Shown one piece after another: positions 31,901 through 38,359 of a stretch of 64,000 bases of DNA. Position numbers and translations under genes: made by a program. The notes beneath the pieces were generated by a model. The model ran no database searches, was not told the DNA's origin, and saw only the letters and a list, made by a program, of their open reading frames with translations. Each line of letters starts with the position of its first letter. Within the stretch, counting starts at the first letter, position 1. Source of the DNA: Hofstenia miamia (Eukaryota; Xenacoelomorpha; Acoela); contig SCFE01000106.1 in NCBI GenBank assembly GCA_004352715.1, positions 788,334-852,333 of the forward strand. Direction: 5' to 3'.

Positions 31901-34878
31901 ATTCCTAGTAAAAGGTAATTTTTCTTAAATACAACCTGCATTTTATTTTTAGGCTTTTCTATTTTCTATTTCTCATACAACGAAACATTTATTAATATGA
32001 TAATAATGTAACAGAAAAAAATCCATGTAGTTCATTTACCAAATATAATTCTGCCTGCTAATTATTTCATTAAAAATTTACGTCAGTGGAGATGAACATC
32101 TTCCATAATTTAATGTTTCTTAAATGTTTTGTTTTAAGCATTTTCATCACAAATACAATTGTCCTGAGCCACTGCGATACTAAATTTTGCTATTATTTAA
32201 CCTTAAGCTGCTTATATTTTTAAGGTGTTTCTATCCTGAAAATCATGATGATTTTTATAAAAATGCATTTACACTATTTAACAAATGTAGACTCTAAGAT
32301 TATCATTGAATACCTGTACGCCAACGGTTTATGACAAAGATGCACCTAATACACTAAACAAGAGCATTTTGTTACCCAAGCCACATGCATATATATATAT
32401 ATATCTTTAAAAAGATTAAAAAATTTCTTAAAAAATTTTAAATTCCCTCAATTTCTAATGTTCAGGTAATCAAGAGGTCAAGAGCCTAGGGCCAACAACT
32501 AAGCTTAAATGTTTTTAAGTAGATAGGTTACCCTAAGTTTTTAAGCGTGTTGTGCGCAGTTCCAGAGGAAGTGGCTGCTAAAGATTTGAGATATTTTTTA
32601 GTTTGTGAATTATAAGCGTGAAATAATTGAAAATATTCATGAGCAGTTTAAGTCCGCATTTAATGCAAAATTAAATTCAATGCATTTTCCCAATTAATTT
32701 CTCATGGCATTTAGAACTGTGATATTAATGGATGAGAAATTAGAACTCTAGGGGAATATGCATATCAACTTCCGTCTTTATGACATCTTCCGATTGATGT
32801 TTAATATAAATTTATAGTCAGTTGTTATTTCAGTCAAACAATGTATTTAGTGATGGATTTTTCAATCTTGTTTTATTGATGCACAATCGTACAAAAGCTG
32901 AAATGTTGGTAACTTTAGATAAAACGGTTGCTGAAATCCCACCTTTGGAAGAGCTTAAGTATGTGAAATTAATCTTTCAGCTTTATATTCCAATTTTAGT
33001 ATCATTTTACCTGTTGAAAAAATAAAATGGCAACAAGACATCTCCTTTCAAGATTTTATTTGCGGAGTTTTGACGAAAATGCAGCCACTTTGGACATTGG
33101 TACGTTTAGGTTTTTTATCGGAACAGAAAGTTCATCCAAACCACCAGAAATCGCATTATCTAAATTCTTAAATTAGTTGGGTCTGAATCCTACCACAAAA
33201 TTGCTCAACTGTTTCCGCAACTTAGAATATTTAGGGGAGGGCATACTGGTGTCCTATACGATAGGAAGGTAGACACTGTAGATAATTGTATATTCATAAA
33301 ATAGCATATTTTTAAACATGTATTTCTATAAAAAGAACATTCAACGAAGCAGAAGACCAACTTAACTTCACAGTTTTAATGTGTGAGAGTTACATTTTTC
33401 ACGAATTTAACTAAAAATCCAAATTTTACATTCTTTAAAAACTATATTTTAATCTAATAAATTGAACCCCTATTTGATATTTTTATACAAAGTTTGTAAT
33501 TTGAAGGTTTACACAATCACCATGTCAACCATATCAACTTTTGGTCGCTGTAGTAATTACTCTAGTTAATAGTTTTCTAGGCGTCAACTACACGTCATGG
33601 ATATATTTATTTGGGTGATATCGCTTCCGTTTTGAAAGTTCCAAGTTCATTTGTTTCAGTGGGAAATATCTTCAAGCCTGTTGTTCAAATCGGTAAAGTT
33701 TATTTGCGTGAATTGCAATGAACTAAATATGTTTAAAACCTGTCAATATATGTATTTAGGCTTAAAAGGAATCATTAACCTAACTTACAAAAAGTAAAAT
33801 AAACGTTATCAATGCTTTTTTGGATATCCATAGTTAATTGTTACATTGGAAATTGTTTTAGTTTACTATTTGAAAAGTTTTATGACTTTTTTGTCAGGAA
33901 TTGAAGAAAAGTCTTCCTGGCCACAAATTAAATTTTCGATTCTTCTTTTATGACCTTTTCATTTCACAATCCTTCACATGTGTACTACGATCTTTAAAAA
34001 TCAAGAAATCTTTCTAATGTGTGTATATATATATATATATATGCGTTTGCTTAAGTATTTATTCTAAGTACTAAGAGATTGTAAAAATTACGTAAATTAA
34101 CATCAGAGAACAGCATAGTCTTTGATTATCTCAAAAATACTTTTTTAAAAATTATGTTAGGCATTCAAATTCATATAAGACATTTTAGATAATAATGAAA
34201 TTTTATTAGAACACTTAACTGTATTGTCAATGCTTAAGCAGAATGACCGTCAAGTTTGTAGATTCGATACCCAGTCACCTGGTTTATTACGATATCTACA
34301 TCACAGGCTCTATATTTACTGTCATTAAAAAATATGAATAAACAAGATATATGTATTTAGTAATTTTATACAAAATATTAAACGAAAAGTATAAATCTTT
34401 AAAAATTTTATGATATCAATTTTCAACTATTTGAGTATTTTTTTTCCAATGATTACTAACAAAGTTGTTTTTGTAAATTGTTAATTTAACTAAAATGGTA
34501 AAATCTCAAGTCCGAATATGCGACATTTCGCCCTTGTCATGTACGTTGAAAAATTGACCTTTGTGGATCTGTCACCCAACGATTCTTATATCTTGCATTA
34601 TCCCATTAAAACATGGTACCAATTCCTATTTTAGACATTGACGTTAATGGCTCTAGCATGGAATCGGAAATAATCGTCAAGAAGTCCATGGATGTTCCTA
34701 TTAGATTAACTATTTCCAAAATTTCAGGTAATAAATATCTTTCTCTTATATCTATACTAATGTTGTAAACTTAGAAGATCATTCCATATCATTCCCTCTA
34801 GTGTTGAGAATTAAAGTTGATCCAGAGCGCCATTCCAATAGTTTTGTGATTCTTGAAACAAAGAAACGGTTAATTAAT
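3636..34878 (+). CDS. TRAPPC9: TRAPPC9 / NIBP (Trs120-like TRAPPII subunit), multi-exon, both ends incomplete
   Basis: TRAPPC9 is a large scaffold subunit of the TRAPPII tethering complex, which acts as a Rab GEF in Golgi and endosomal traffic. Exons read: 3636-3777, 3819-3877, 4846-5039, 13635-13768, 21937-22053, 23320-23435, 23475-23543, 23588-23811, 24235-24411, 24708-24884, 25512-25621, 25664-25746, 26174-26294, 27770-27932, 28182-28258, 28511-28563 (tentative), 30301-30415, 31752-31914, 32818-32958, 33000-33099, 33581-33692, 34635-34727, 34802-34878. All junctions are GT-AG and keep phase, and the order of similarity to the human protein is colinear: IGITD, CPTEKKQMIGVDTE, LEGRCAASFLLMYP, ETAIIYYGKY, LPPICFTNMPRL, SIEVKVS, VLTKMQPLW. 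The visible part codes for about 940 residues. The N-terminus (perhaps 75 residues) and the C-terminal exon(s) are not seen. Two complete genes and many transposons sit in its introns. Confidence 0.9.
5040..6384. other. TRAPPC9 intron, left part
   Basis: This is the start of an 8.6-kb intron. It is AT-rich with short random frames only. I see no repeat or gene before the hAT insertion. Confidence 0.6.
6385..6392. other. 8-bp target-site duplication, left copy
   Basis: ATGTGTAT stands immediately before the hAT element. The identical octamer follows it at 8623-8630. Confidence 0.9.
6422..6510. repeat. Left subterminal GCACGG repeats of the hAT element
   Basis: Tandem, slightly varied copies of GGCACGGCCCGGCACGGCACGG. 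They mirror the repeats at 8547-8610 and resemble those of the MITE at 11474-11860. Confidence 0.85.
6519..7085 (+). pseudogene. Coiled-coil reading frame inside the hAT element, broken
   Basis: A plus-strand frame runs to a stop at 6858-6860. It encodes a charged heptad-rich protein segment (IQQLMERMLTLEQENENAL, then SELKIEMDNHLDDQ and KQKWERICQLLEDVNRQ). After the stop, coiled-coil-like coding (AQEIEQFKDRLRSTELDRDK) continues in another frame with further breaks. The block is purine-rich on the plus strand, unlike the flanks. It is bounded by single ambiguous bases at 6515 and 7087, each within an A-N-ACG context. It could be a captured host exon, another transposon's ORF1-like protein, or a misplaced sequence. 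I do not recognise the protein. Confidence 0.5.
7643..7730 (-). mobile_element. Terminus of a second hAT-like element nested in the first
   Basis: Read on the minus strand this begins TAGAGATGTGCGCTGTGCGG and continues with GC-rich CACCGCACCG repeats. That is typical of a hAT-type end with subterminal repeats. I found no matching opposite end, so it is a fragment. One ambiguous base lies at 7643. Confidence 0.45.
8547..8610. repeat. Right subterminal GCACGG repeats of the hAT element
   Basis: Two clusters of GGCACGGCACGG separated by about 25 bp lie just inside the right terminal inverted repeat. Confidence 0.85.
8623..8630. other. 8-bp target-site duplication, right copy
   Basis: ATGTGTAT, identical to 6385-6392. 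Confidence 0.9.
8631..9287. other. TRAPPC9 intron, no feature
   Basis: AT-rich intron sequence between the hAT element and the decayed frame. Nothing recognisable. Confidence 0.5.
9288..9983 (+). pseudogene. Unidentified coding-like frame with two in-frame stops
   Basis: One plus-strand frame stays open for about 230 codons except for TAG at 9537-9539 and TAG at 9792-9794. It ends at TAA 9981-9983. In DNA this AT-rich, such a frame by chance would be unusual. Segments include HIENFLKPTKHIRSHQ, IPRVLALEIFHP, NINESKYPKFASAAWPA and AFHRWWSRIDGLKKPNF. There is no clear ATG start. I do not recognise the family. A decayed transposon or retrocopied gene in the TRAPPC9 intron is the simplest reading. 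Confidence 0.4.
9984..11465. other. TRAPPC9 intron; small nested hairpin only
   Basis: Mostly featureless. At 9996-10043 TTGACT and AGTCAA enclose GACCC-ACTAGTC-GGGTC, giving a nested inverted repeat that may be a remnant of a small element. Confidence 0.4.
11474..11860. mobile_element. hAT-type MITE, 387 bp, with 8-bp target duplication
   Basis: Begins CAGTGTTGGAAACGTGCC, a hAT-type end. GTAATAAC occurs directly before it (11466-11473) and directly after it (11861-11868), a perfect 8-bp duplication. Subterminal zones carry GGCACGAGCACGGCACGA-like motifs at both ends, as in the 2.2-kb hAT element. The right inverted terminus is degenerate. There is no coding capacity. Confidence 0.75.
12163..12205. 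other. GC-rich hairpin in TRAPPC9 intron
   Basis: GGTTTTTCCGCCTGGC pairs with GCCAGGAGGAACC across a 14-nt loop, with one small bulge. It stands out from the AT-rich flanks. It is possibly an element terminus, and no function can be assigned. Confidence 0.5.
12206..13634. other. TRAPPC9 intron, end of the 8.6-kb intron
   Basis: AT-rich, with no recognisable element. The acceptor used is TTTCGCAG at 13627-13634. The earlier TTTTAG at 13618-13622 would bring an immediate in-frame stop. Confidence 0.5.
13635..13768 (+). CDS. TRAPPC9: TRAPPC9 exon, start of helical (TPR-like) region
   Basis: Reads RMKGRKVKQFADHLL ... ALEEYIKADSFLDGTKDWLW LAG. This corresponds to the vertebrate 'GRMRKHVGDLCLQAG...VNDFLWLGAA' block. 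The phase-2 entry and phase-1 exit (GCAG|GTATCT) join the exon at 21937 to give Gly-Thr-Leu-Glu-Gly. The intron that follows holds the two sphingomyelinase genes. Confidence 0.9.
13943..15625 (+). CDS. Secreted acid sphingomyelinase-like phosphodiesterase, paralogue 1 (intronless)
   Basis: This 560-aa protein belongs to the acid sphingomyelinase (SMPD1) family, which cleaves sphingomyelin to ceramide and phosphocholine in lysosomes or outside the cell. Residues 1-19 form a signal peptide. A saposin-B domain follows at about 36-116 with its six cysteines (38, 41, 69, 80, 106, 114). The metallophosphoesterase core has DLH (D156, H158), GDITPH (D225, H229), GNHE (N265, H266), GHEPP (H376) and AHTH (H409, H411), so every expected metal ligand and catalytic His is present. 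Several N-glycosylation sequons occur (NVT, NQT, NLT, NTT). A Cys stands third from the C-terminus. It is a single exon nested in a TRAPPC9 intron on the same strand, with ATG 174 bp past the TRAPPC9 exon. The head-to-tail paralogue follows at 19026. Confidence 0.93.
   Translation: MKFFANILVFYTIIAFANSYKIPQYSENDSLDSSSLECTACKVLVSLIDKLVLEHKSIDEIKKLAIDVCQDLHIEINRVCVGLVNTYAPDVASLLRDAFVSPDTICGALFGSSCATTTMPRFWNVTLPNDDPSPPYKPLSMPPKGKPTFKVLHLADLHIDPSYTVGTEAECGAIQCCDYTMAGPNSMKTKPFATLSNCDIPKSTVVTLLKDIAKQDFDWIYWTGDITPHNIGNQTKEMHINLINQVTSLMKTYLPNAKIYPAIGNHEIFPVSQFPYPYTDANKSAAPSEWLYSLLAENWKSWINDSDAESTILKAAYYSKKIAPKLRLISYNGGIGDNQNFYAYTNVVDPYDQLKWLAQQLQDAQDAGDFVHIIGHEPPYGSTTKVYWKNYYKIIRKYANIVRGQFAAHTHKDEFRVFYEDAVNGNCGTPYGVMYVAPSLTTYTRLNPAFRIYEIDGDWDNSTWSVLDFKAYSLNLTKAEANHETPQFEYLYSPLEDYSMSSLFPQSWSELIKRFETDHALYHKYYHHFFRRNSFNPTNTTQKVDFLEKLSSGNYGQCNL
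15626..16569. other. Spacer downstream of sphingomyelinase 1
   Basis: AT-rich, with no canonical AATAAA close after the stop. Nothing recognisable before the Penelope-like fragment. Confidence 0.5.
16570..16925 (+). mobile_element. Penelope-like element 3' fragment with GIY-YIG endonuclease remnant
   Basis: The plus frame at about 16583-16730 reads YKYGYDECNILYIVETSRHF then EVRINEHLKGH. This is the C-x2-C/YIG-x-T-x-R-x7-EH arrangement of Penelope GIY-YIG endonucleases, with the central YIG as YIV. The frame then breaks, although EHLYRNLTLIT-like sequence and a CLPDEATLSCETL tail continue in other frames. The tail contains a hammerhead-like motif at 16867-16893. No reverse transcriptase is left, so this is a 5'-truncated, decayed copy. 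Confidence 0.7.
16867..16893 (+). ncRNA. Hammerhead-ribozyme-like core in Penelope-like element tail
   Basis: CTGATGA (16867-16873) and GAAA (16890-16893) are separated by a 5-bp stem, GCAAC with GTTGC, and an ATTAA loop. These are the two conserved boxes and stem II of a hammerhead. Penelope-like elements are known to carry such ribozymes. I could not confirm stem III or the cleavage triplet, so activity is doubtful. Confidence 0.45.
16952..16981. repeat. (TA)n microsatellite
   Basis: Uninterrupted TA run just downstream of the Penelope-like tail. Confidence 0.95.
16986..17832. other. Spacer between element remnants
   Basis: AT-rich, with no recognisable gene. Confidence 0.4.
17833..18238. 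mobile_element. Probable hAT-type MITE, about 406 bp
   Basis: The left end is TAGTATTGCAAACTGTAAC. The right end read in reverse is TAGTGTTGGGATG, followed by GTTACAGTTACAG. So a partly matching terminus with an ACTGTAAC subterminal motif occurs at both ends in inverted orientation. No clear target duplication is visible, and the boundaries are approximate. Confidence 0.4.
18239..19025. other. Upstream region of sphingomyelinase 2
   Basis: AT-rich. An in-frame ATG at 18912 would add 38 residues, but it gives no better signal peptide and has no counterpart in paralogue 1. Confidence 0.5.
19026..20714 (+). CDS. Secreted acid sphingomyelinase-like phosphodiesterase, paralogue 2 (intronless)
   Basis: With the ATG at 19026 the protein has 562 residues, a clean signal peptide (MQDIYLWGLCFLALCYALC) and one-to-one alignment with paralogue 1. 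The saposin-B cysteines are at 39, 42, 70, 81, 107 and 115. Metal and catalytic residues are D157, H159, D226, H230, N266, H267, H377, H410 and H412, in DLHID, GDITPHN, GNHE, GHEPP and AHTH motifs. In the last 58 residues that I aligned by eye, 42 are identical to paralogue 1. The substrate is presumably sphingomyelin or a related phospholipid in an acidic or extracellular compartment (family knowledge). Like paralogue 1 it is a single exon inside the 8.2-kb TRAPPC9 intron, so the pair probably arose by tandem duplication. Confidence 0.93.
   Translation: MQDIYLWGLCFLALCYALCTPYYLGLPDTKPELTDGEGCALCKYLVSYLDSFIKENKTFAVIKEIAVEVCEELDIEVKDVCIGSINAYAPDLYVLLKNDYLSPDTICGTLYGSQCANTSLPAFWNVTLPNDNPPPKYIPLSSPPSGKPTLRILHIADLHIDPAYVVGSRANCPAPQCCNFDFSGPNVVKAQPFATLSNCDIPKTTVESMLHHLSDQEFDLVYWTGDITPHNAWNQSKEMQMDLNDEVTALIKMYLPNAKVYPAVGNHETYPINIFPFPNINFDNDPNPSKWLYSTLEKNWQSWLNDSTTSSTILKGGYYSTKLTPKLRLISYNGGFGLTSNYFALTNVKDPYGQLEWLARELQDAEDAGEFVHIIGHEPPYDSTTETYRTNYYRIVRKYANTVRGQFAAHTHKDEFRVFYEDSKDGICGEPYGMMYVAPSLTTYTNLNPAYRIYTVDGDWENSTWSVIDFDEYTLNLTKAQLHNEEPQWEYLYSPIKDYSMKSLFPQDWSDLIKRFKTDDPLFHKVFRHFTRRNSFNPQNSTIKVDFMEKFSSGNYGNCNLL
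20715..21936. other. Downstream of sphingomyelinase 2, remainder of TRAPPC9 intron
   Basis: AT-rich, with no repeat or gene recognised. Confidence 0.5.
21937..22053 (+). CDS. TRAPPC9: TRAPPC9 exon following the nested genes
   Basis: After acceptor TGTTTAG it reads GTLEGRCAASFLLMYPSFSL and then KNWYQRHM. This aligns with vertebrate 'GAALEGLCSASVIYHYP'. The preceding exon supplies the first base of Gly. The donor (GCAG|GTTACT) is weak but leaves phase 1, which fits the exon at 23320. Confidence 0.85.
22054..23319. other. TRAPPC9 intron with coding-like scraps
   Basis: A plus frame at 22400-22621 and minus frames at 22629-23065 are longer than most random frames here. The minus ones (KMWMSPKLYDTLEKQRLVC; KGFLGKYPLVLNF) could be two frames of one decayed gene. 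I recognise no family. Near 23131-23180 CCCCTA...AGCAA pairs with TTGCTTAGGGG. Confidence 0.3.
23320..25746 (+). CDS. TRAPPC9: TRAPPC9 exons, central helical region and start of C-terminal beta domains
   Basis: There are seven exons: 23320-23435, 23475-23543, 23588-23811, 24235-24411, 24708-24884, 25512-25621 and 25664-25746. Introns of 39, 44 and 42 bp occur between some. Landmarks in order are AEILSSYETAIIYYGKYSEA, RILWMEASFKAAQL, NRFGWMSLQHEMIYNRTLRL, PIPEPIRLDDDMELPPICF, DSTYLYRP and ECTFYNFYADALSFEM. They parallel the human blocks 'IIDKYKEAISYYSKYKNA', 'RGWAAVQMRLLHELVY', 'LTLPPVPFTKLP' and 'VQLMVYNPMPFELRVEN'. The last donor (ATG|GTTCTC) is non-consensus, chosen because it precedes a stop and keeps phase. 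Confidence 0.9.
26174..28258 (+). CDS. TRAPPC9: TRAPPC9 exons, C-terminal Ig-like/ASPM-type region
   Basis: The exons are 26174-26294, 27770-27932 and 28182-28258. They read PHCVGPITIIG, then GYTCHVYNF ... VYPWGTTAKVIASLPQ ... ISRTVYHGE, then LIVRRLDLKCENEVSVSRI. These follow the vertebrate order 'PQTTGTITVNGYHTTVFG', '[20 protein letters not shown]'. Splice sites are strong (GTAAGT, GTGAGT, GTAAGC donors). Confidence 0.87.
26295..27270. other. TRAPPC9 intron with a GC-richer block
   Basis: At about 26560-26710 a GC-richer stretch ends in CCGTCCCGCACACCTATTTG and looks like a transposon terminus. An opposite end was not found. Confidence 0.35.
27271..27467. mobile_element. Short MITE with CCCGAACC subterminal repeats
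   Basis: The left end TAGAGTGACA and the right end (TAGAGAGTGACA in reverse) form an imperfect inverted repeat. Between them ACCCGAAC/CCCGAACCCGA motifs recur at 27299-27430. There is no clear target duplication. Boundaries are approximate. Confidence 0.5.
28511..28563 (+). CDS. TRAPPC9: Tentative small TRAPPC9 exon
   Basis: An exon is needed here to move from phase 1 (28258) to phase 0 (30301). 28511-28563, after GTAACAG, encodes TRDIPIESLYKVVEQIT and fits both phases. Its donor (GTTCAA) is weak and similarity to TRAPPC9 is marginal. Confidence 0.35.
28919..29695. mobile_element. hAT-type non-autonomous element, 777 bp
   Basis: The left terminus CAATGTTGACCATTTTAATG and the right terminus (CAGTGTTGACCATTTAAATG in reverse) form inverted repeats. 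Flanking octamers TTGCTACT (28911-28918) and TTGCTATT (29696-29703) match at 7 of 8. The right subterminal zone has repeated GTTTAAACG motifs, the left a weaker set. There is no transposase frame. It lies in a TRAPPC9 intron. Confidence 0.75.
29704..30300. other. TRAPPC9 intron
   Basis: AT-rich, nothing recognisable. Confidence 0.5.
30301..34878 (+). CDS. TRAPPC9: TRAPPC9 exons, C-terminal part
   Basis: The exons are 30301-30415, 31752-31914, 32818-32958, 33000-33099, 33581-33692, 34635-34727 and 34802-34878. Landmarks are KELPYTLPISKDQTFSIEVK, EHIFYVRYTSEQGVSSNYGR, FFNLVLLMHNRTKAEMLV, FICGVLTKMQPLWTL, DVNGSSMESEIIVKKSMDVP and IRLTISKIS. They parallel vertebrate 'AQFPLQPGKVATFTINIKV', 'LNFKYSGG', 'CHLLLDVFNSTEHELTV', 'LVLEHLQLAPLQWDV' and 'VGDPVRLEVRL'. 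For 32818 the acceptor TTTATAG is preferred over TTTCAG at 32836, because the latter breaks the frame. The last donor GTAAGT at 34879 shows that more exon(s) follow. Confidence 0.87.
30416..31751. other. TRAPPC9 intron
   Basis: Short random frames only. No element recognised. Confidence 0.5.
31915..32817. other. TRAPPC9 intron with a TA microsatellite
   Basis: Contains (TA)n at about 32388-32404; otherwise featureless. Confidence 0.6.
33693..34634. other. TRAPPC9 intron with a TA microsatellite
   Basis: Contains (TA)n at 34023-34042; nothing else recognised. Confidence 0.6.
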
Positions 34879-37049
34879 GTAAGTGAATCGTTTAAAATTT
34901 TAAGCCAGTATTTGTTTGATCATATAGAAAAACTTAATCAACCTACTTCGCAACTGCAAGCATAGGATTTGTAGGTGTCCATTACCACAATTATTTGACT
35001 AGTTATTAATATTTTGATATTGTATAATATTTTATTCGTATTTGCTAATACAATGTTGCTTGTATAATATCAAGTCTATTTTCATGGATGATATCTTTTG
35101 CATGTTTTAGTAATGTTGCAGCAACTAAGTCTATAATATAGCGAATCCCTAATTTTGACAACCTCTGGTCTTTGTTATATTACTAAGTATAATAGTTCAT
35201 TTAGTGTATACTAAGGTGAACAAGCATTGAGTAACCTCACTATATTTTTACTGATAATAGATAACAGCCCCTTGCTCTGATTTTTTTCTCTAGTACTTAT
35301 AGAACAATGAGATGGTTGACGTTATCCTATGCTGATACAAAATTTCAATTAGATATAGCAAAGTCGCACATAGTACAATGAGACGTATAACCCAGCACTA
35401 TTAGATAACAATGGACAATAATAAATAATTCATTGTGCAAGAATTTATTTATGCAAATAATAGAATCTAATATACCAACAAAGATGAGTTTTTAATCTAA
35501 AATGTCTATTATCATGAAAAGTTTATACACAACACAACACGTTTATTTCAAATGAAAAGGAGATCTGGTTGATGTAAATTGATAATGTATAAAATTTAAA
35601 AGCAACCATGTATATCAAATTGAGTTTGTTTTCAAAACTGTGAAATTTTTACTTTATCCAAAATTCACGCACAGATATGACTCGACAAAGTTTTTTAGTT
35701 TAATATATAAACACATTTCAATGCCAGTGCAAGGATTTCCTGAAACTTCAAATTGTTAAATCTAAACAACAAATATAGATTTTCTGTATATAAAAGTGTC
35801 TTATATGTTAGAGTAAAATCTTATCAAACTTTTATAAGTAGTAAAATTCCTAAAAATTTTTGAGGAGTTTTCAAAGTTTCTGAATGAATTCTTTGTAAGA
35901 TTCTTTAAAGAAACTTTAAAGATTTTAAATAATCTTATAGAACTTTCAAGATTTCCCACAATTTTTAACGAAACATAAAAAGTTGATGGTTTTTTCTAGA
36001 TTTTTAAGGTTCTATTGCAATTATTACAGGTAGCAGCACATAGATAAAGAACTTCTCTTATCAATATTTAATTTTGTGACACTGTCAGTTGTGCCCTAAT
36101 TCTTTGTATTGTTATAAAAGATATGGACACTACCGCGTCGTAAGAAATGCCGAACTACGGTACAAATTGTAGCTTTACTTTTCAATTTGAGAATTGAAAC
36201 TTATGTGTAAACAAATTTTACCTACCATGGTAAAGGCTTATCAAACTGTTGAAACAGTTTATTTGGATGCATTGAAATTTTGGTAAATATAAAATGTATA
36301 TCTTTTAGATGCGAAGACTATTGCAAAAATTCCTGTTGGAGAATGTCTTCATTATAATTTTTGAAAATCATTAATATATAGCACGTTCACTATGGGTTTT
36401 TTAATGTATGCAGCATGCTATTTGTGTGGAGATTGATTCGAAAAGTTTTCTGTTAAAGTCGACTTCGCTTAATAGAATATTCAAAGGACCGCCAAAAATA
36501 TTCTAATATCCCAATATTTTAATAACCAACCTAAAACAAGATTTATTCAAAAATAACTTAGTGCATAGTGTGGATCGAAAGAAGTATCACGAAAAATCAT
36601 TTATTATTAAACTGTTTCATTTGTTCATTTTTCAAATTTTTCGCCAACTTCACACGGCTCTCCAAAAGGACATTAACCCACTGGTGAAGAAATGATTAGT
36701 AACTTAAATTTACATCATTACAAATTATCATGATTACTTGAGCAATTTGAAATGGTTAGTCTATATCATACGAATACAATTAGAATGAAACATCCTTAAT
36801 GTATAAATGAAAGCTTTCTTTATTCCAAGAACAAACACATAAGTCAATATAACACTATAAATTTATTACAGCAACAAACTTTAAAATAGATTGAAAACAT
36901 CCTCATTTGATTGTGAAGATTTCGTAAAAGGTTGAATGCTAAGCGCGGTTTTTGTGAAATGCGCATTTAAATAATACTTATTACTAACAGCTCTTTAGTG
37001 CTTTAAGAAACGGCAATAAATGTCTCGTTCCTAATCGGTTTGTGCAGTT
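34879..37049. other. Probable TRAPPC9 intron or 3' region
   Basis: AT-rich. At 36459-36540 there is AGTCGACTTCGCTTAATAGA followed by short repeats of AATATTCTAATAT/CCAATATT. This recalls a pogo/Tigger-type terminus, but no second end was found. Confidence 0.35.
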
Positions 37050-37735
37050 AAGGCAGCCTCTGTTACCACTGCTGAACTCCACAAAGTTTTCAAAAATCGA
37101 GCATTTGAATTGGTTTTCTCATTAATGTATGTAGAACGACTGCTGGTCGGCACTGCGTTCCATTTTCTTTGACAATAAGAAAGTGCACCCCGAATTTCCT
37201 TTCCTTGTCCTTAATCTCTTTAAGTTTTTTCCACGCAAGGCGTGTATCTAACAAATGATTGATAGTCTCGAAGTATTCGATTGGAGGGTCATTCGCATAA
37301 CGAATGCGCATATTACTTCTGTACACGAGCAATTTAATAAAAGCAGGGTATGTCAGAACTATATCTGCCATGCCCTGGCGGCTTTCTTTATGCTTTTTTA
37401 CACGAATTGTATCCAATGTGGGAGGGCTACCATTAATTCTGATGAAGTCATCAACAGCTAATTTTGCTTGTTGAAATTCCGACAATTGAATATTCAATGC
37501 AACACCTTTTCGGTGTCCCGAAACAAGATAAATTGTTTGGAGCAAATGCTTAACTATTTCAATATATTTTGCGTAATCAATCTTACTTGATTGTTCAATC
37601 TGAAAGATAAATCCATCAGATTCTTTCTGACTTTCAAAATAAATTTTTTTAGTGAAACTTCAAGCATTTCTGCTTCCCAAGCGCATTTAGATAACTGTTC
37701 TTGTTCAAGTCGACCTTTTTGAAACTCAAAATTCT
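37050..37735 (-). pseudogene. Tyrosine-recombinase-like fragment, N-terminal catalytic half, decayed
   Basis: The minus frame 37665-37090 reads DYAKYIEIVKHLLQTIYLVS, then GHRKGVALNIQLSEFQQAKL, then TIRVKKHKESRQGMADIVL and YPAFIKLLVYRSNMR. A GHR-x-G-V-x-x-N-x-x-x-x-E block followed by a V-x-x-HK-x-x-x-x-G-x-A-x-(I/V)-x-L block is the pattern of box I and the Lys beta-hairpin in Crypton-like tyrosine recombinases. Upstream (to 37735) coding continues after a frameshift. Downstream of the stop at 37090 another frame reads TLWSSAVVTEAALTAQTD. This half complements the C-terminal half at 27-450. The family call is inference. Confidence 0.42.
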
Positions 37736-37781
37736 ATTTATTCCTTAAAAAGGTAAAAAATAAACACGGAAACTGAATATA

Positions 37782-38170
37782 CTTCGGGTGGCACAAAAGT
37801 AATGTCGTTTTAGTTGTATATATACAAAAGAACACGAATGATCAAAATAGATTACGTCAGTCAGTAATATAATGTCCCGCGTTGTCAATAAACTTTTGGC
37901 AGTGCTCCATAAGTAAGTTAACTTGTTCACACATTGCTTCTTCTGATATGCCCCTCAGGATCTGCAACGAGGCTCTTTCAACATCTTCAGCAGACTCGAG
38001 AGTCACCCCACACAAGGAATTCTTTAGCCAAAGAAAAAGAAATCTATCACAGAGATTCATATCTGGACTGTAAGGGCTCTGCCAAATCGTGGTAATTTCC
38101 CTCTCTTGCAAAAAATCGTTGACTACTCGAGCAGTGTGGGGCCGAGCATTGCCCATTTGCAAGCTGATCT
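37782..38170 (-). mobile_element. Truncated mariner element with inactivated transposase
   Basis: The minus frame 38162-37857 encodes GNARPHTARVVNDFLQ, then SPYSPDMNLCDRFLF, the C-terminal catalytic part of a mariner DD34D transposase. The spacing between the second and third acidic positions is exactly 34, but the second Asp is Gly (DNARPHT became GNARPHT). The 3' terminus after a TA at 37780-37781 carries GGTGGCACAAAAGTAATGTC, a mariner-type inverted repeat. The 5' half is missing beyond about 38170. Confidence 0.85.
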
Positions 38171-38359
38171 GATATATAAATTTTTATTTTCCGGGAAAAA
38201 AATGGCGAACGAAATTTTTGCAAAAAGCGAAGCTATTTATAGGGTAACAAATTTAAAGGCGCAGCAAGTGCTGACACTAAAAAATTTACATTTTGTAGGA
38301 AAAAATATAAAGCACCATATTAAAAAACACTGATAAAATACTAAAATACTGTAAAAAGT

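Noticed and set aside
32834-32836. TTTCAG acceptor for the exon ending at 32958
   Set aside because: It shifts the frame relative to the exon ending at 31914 and reaches a stop. The TTTATAG acceptor at 32817 keeps phase and similarity.
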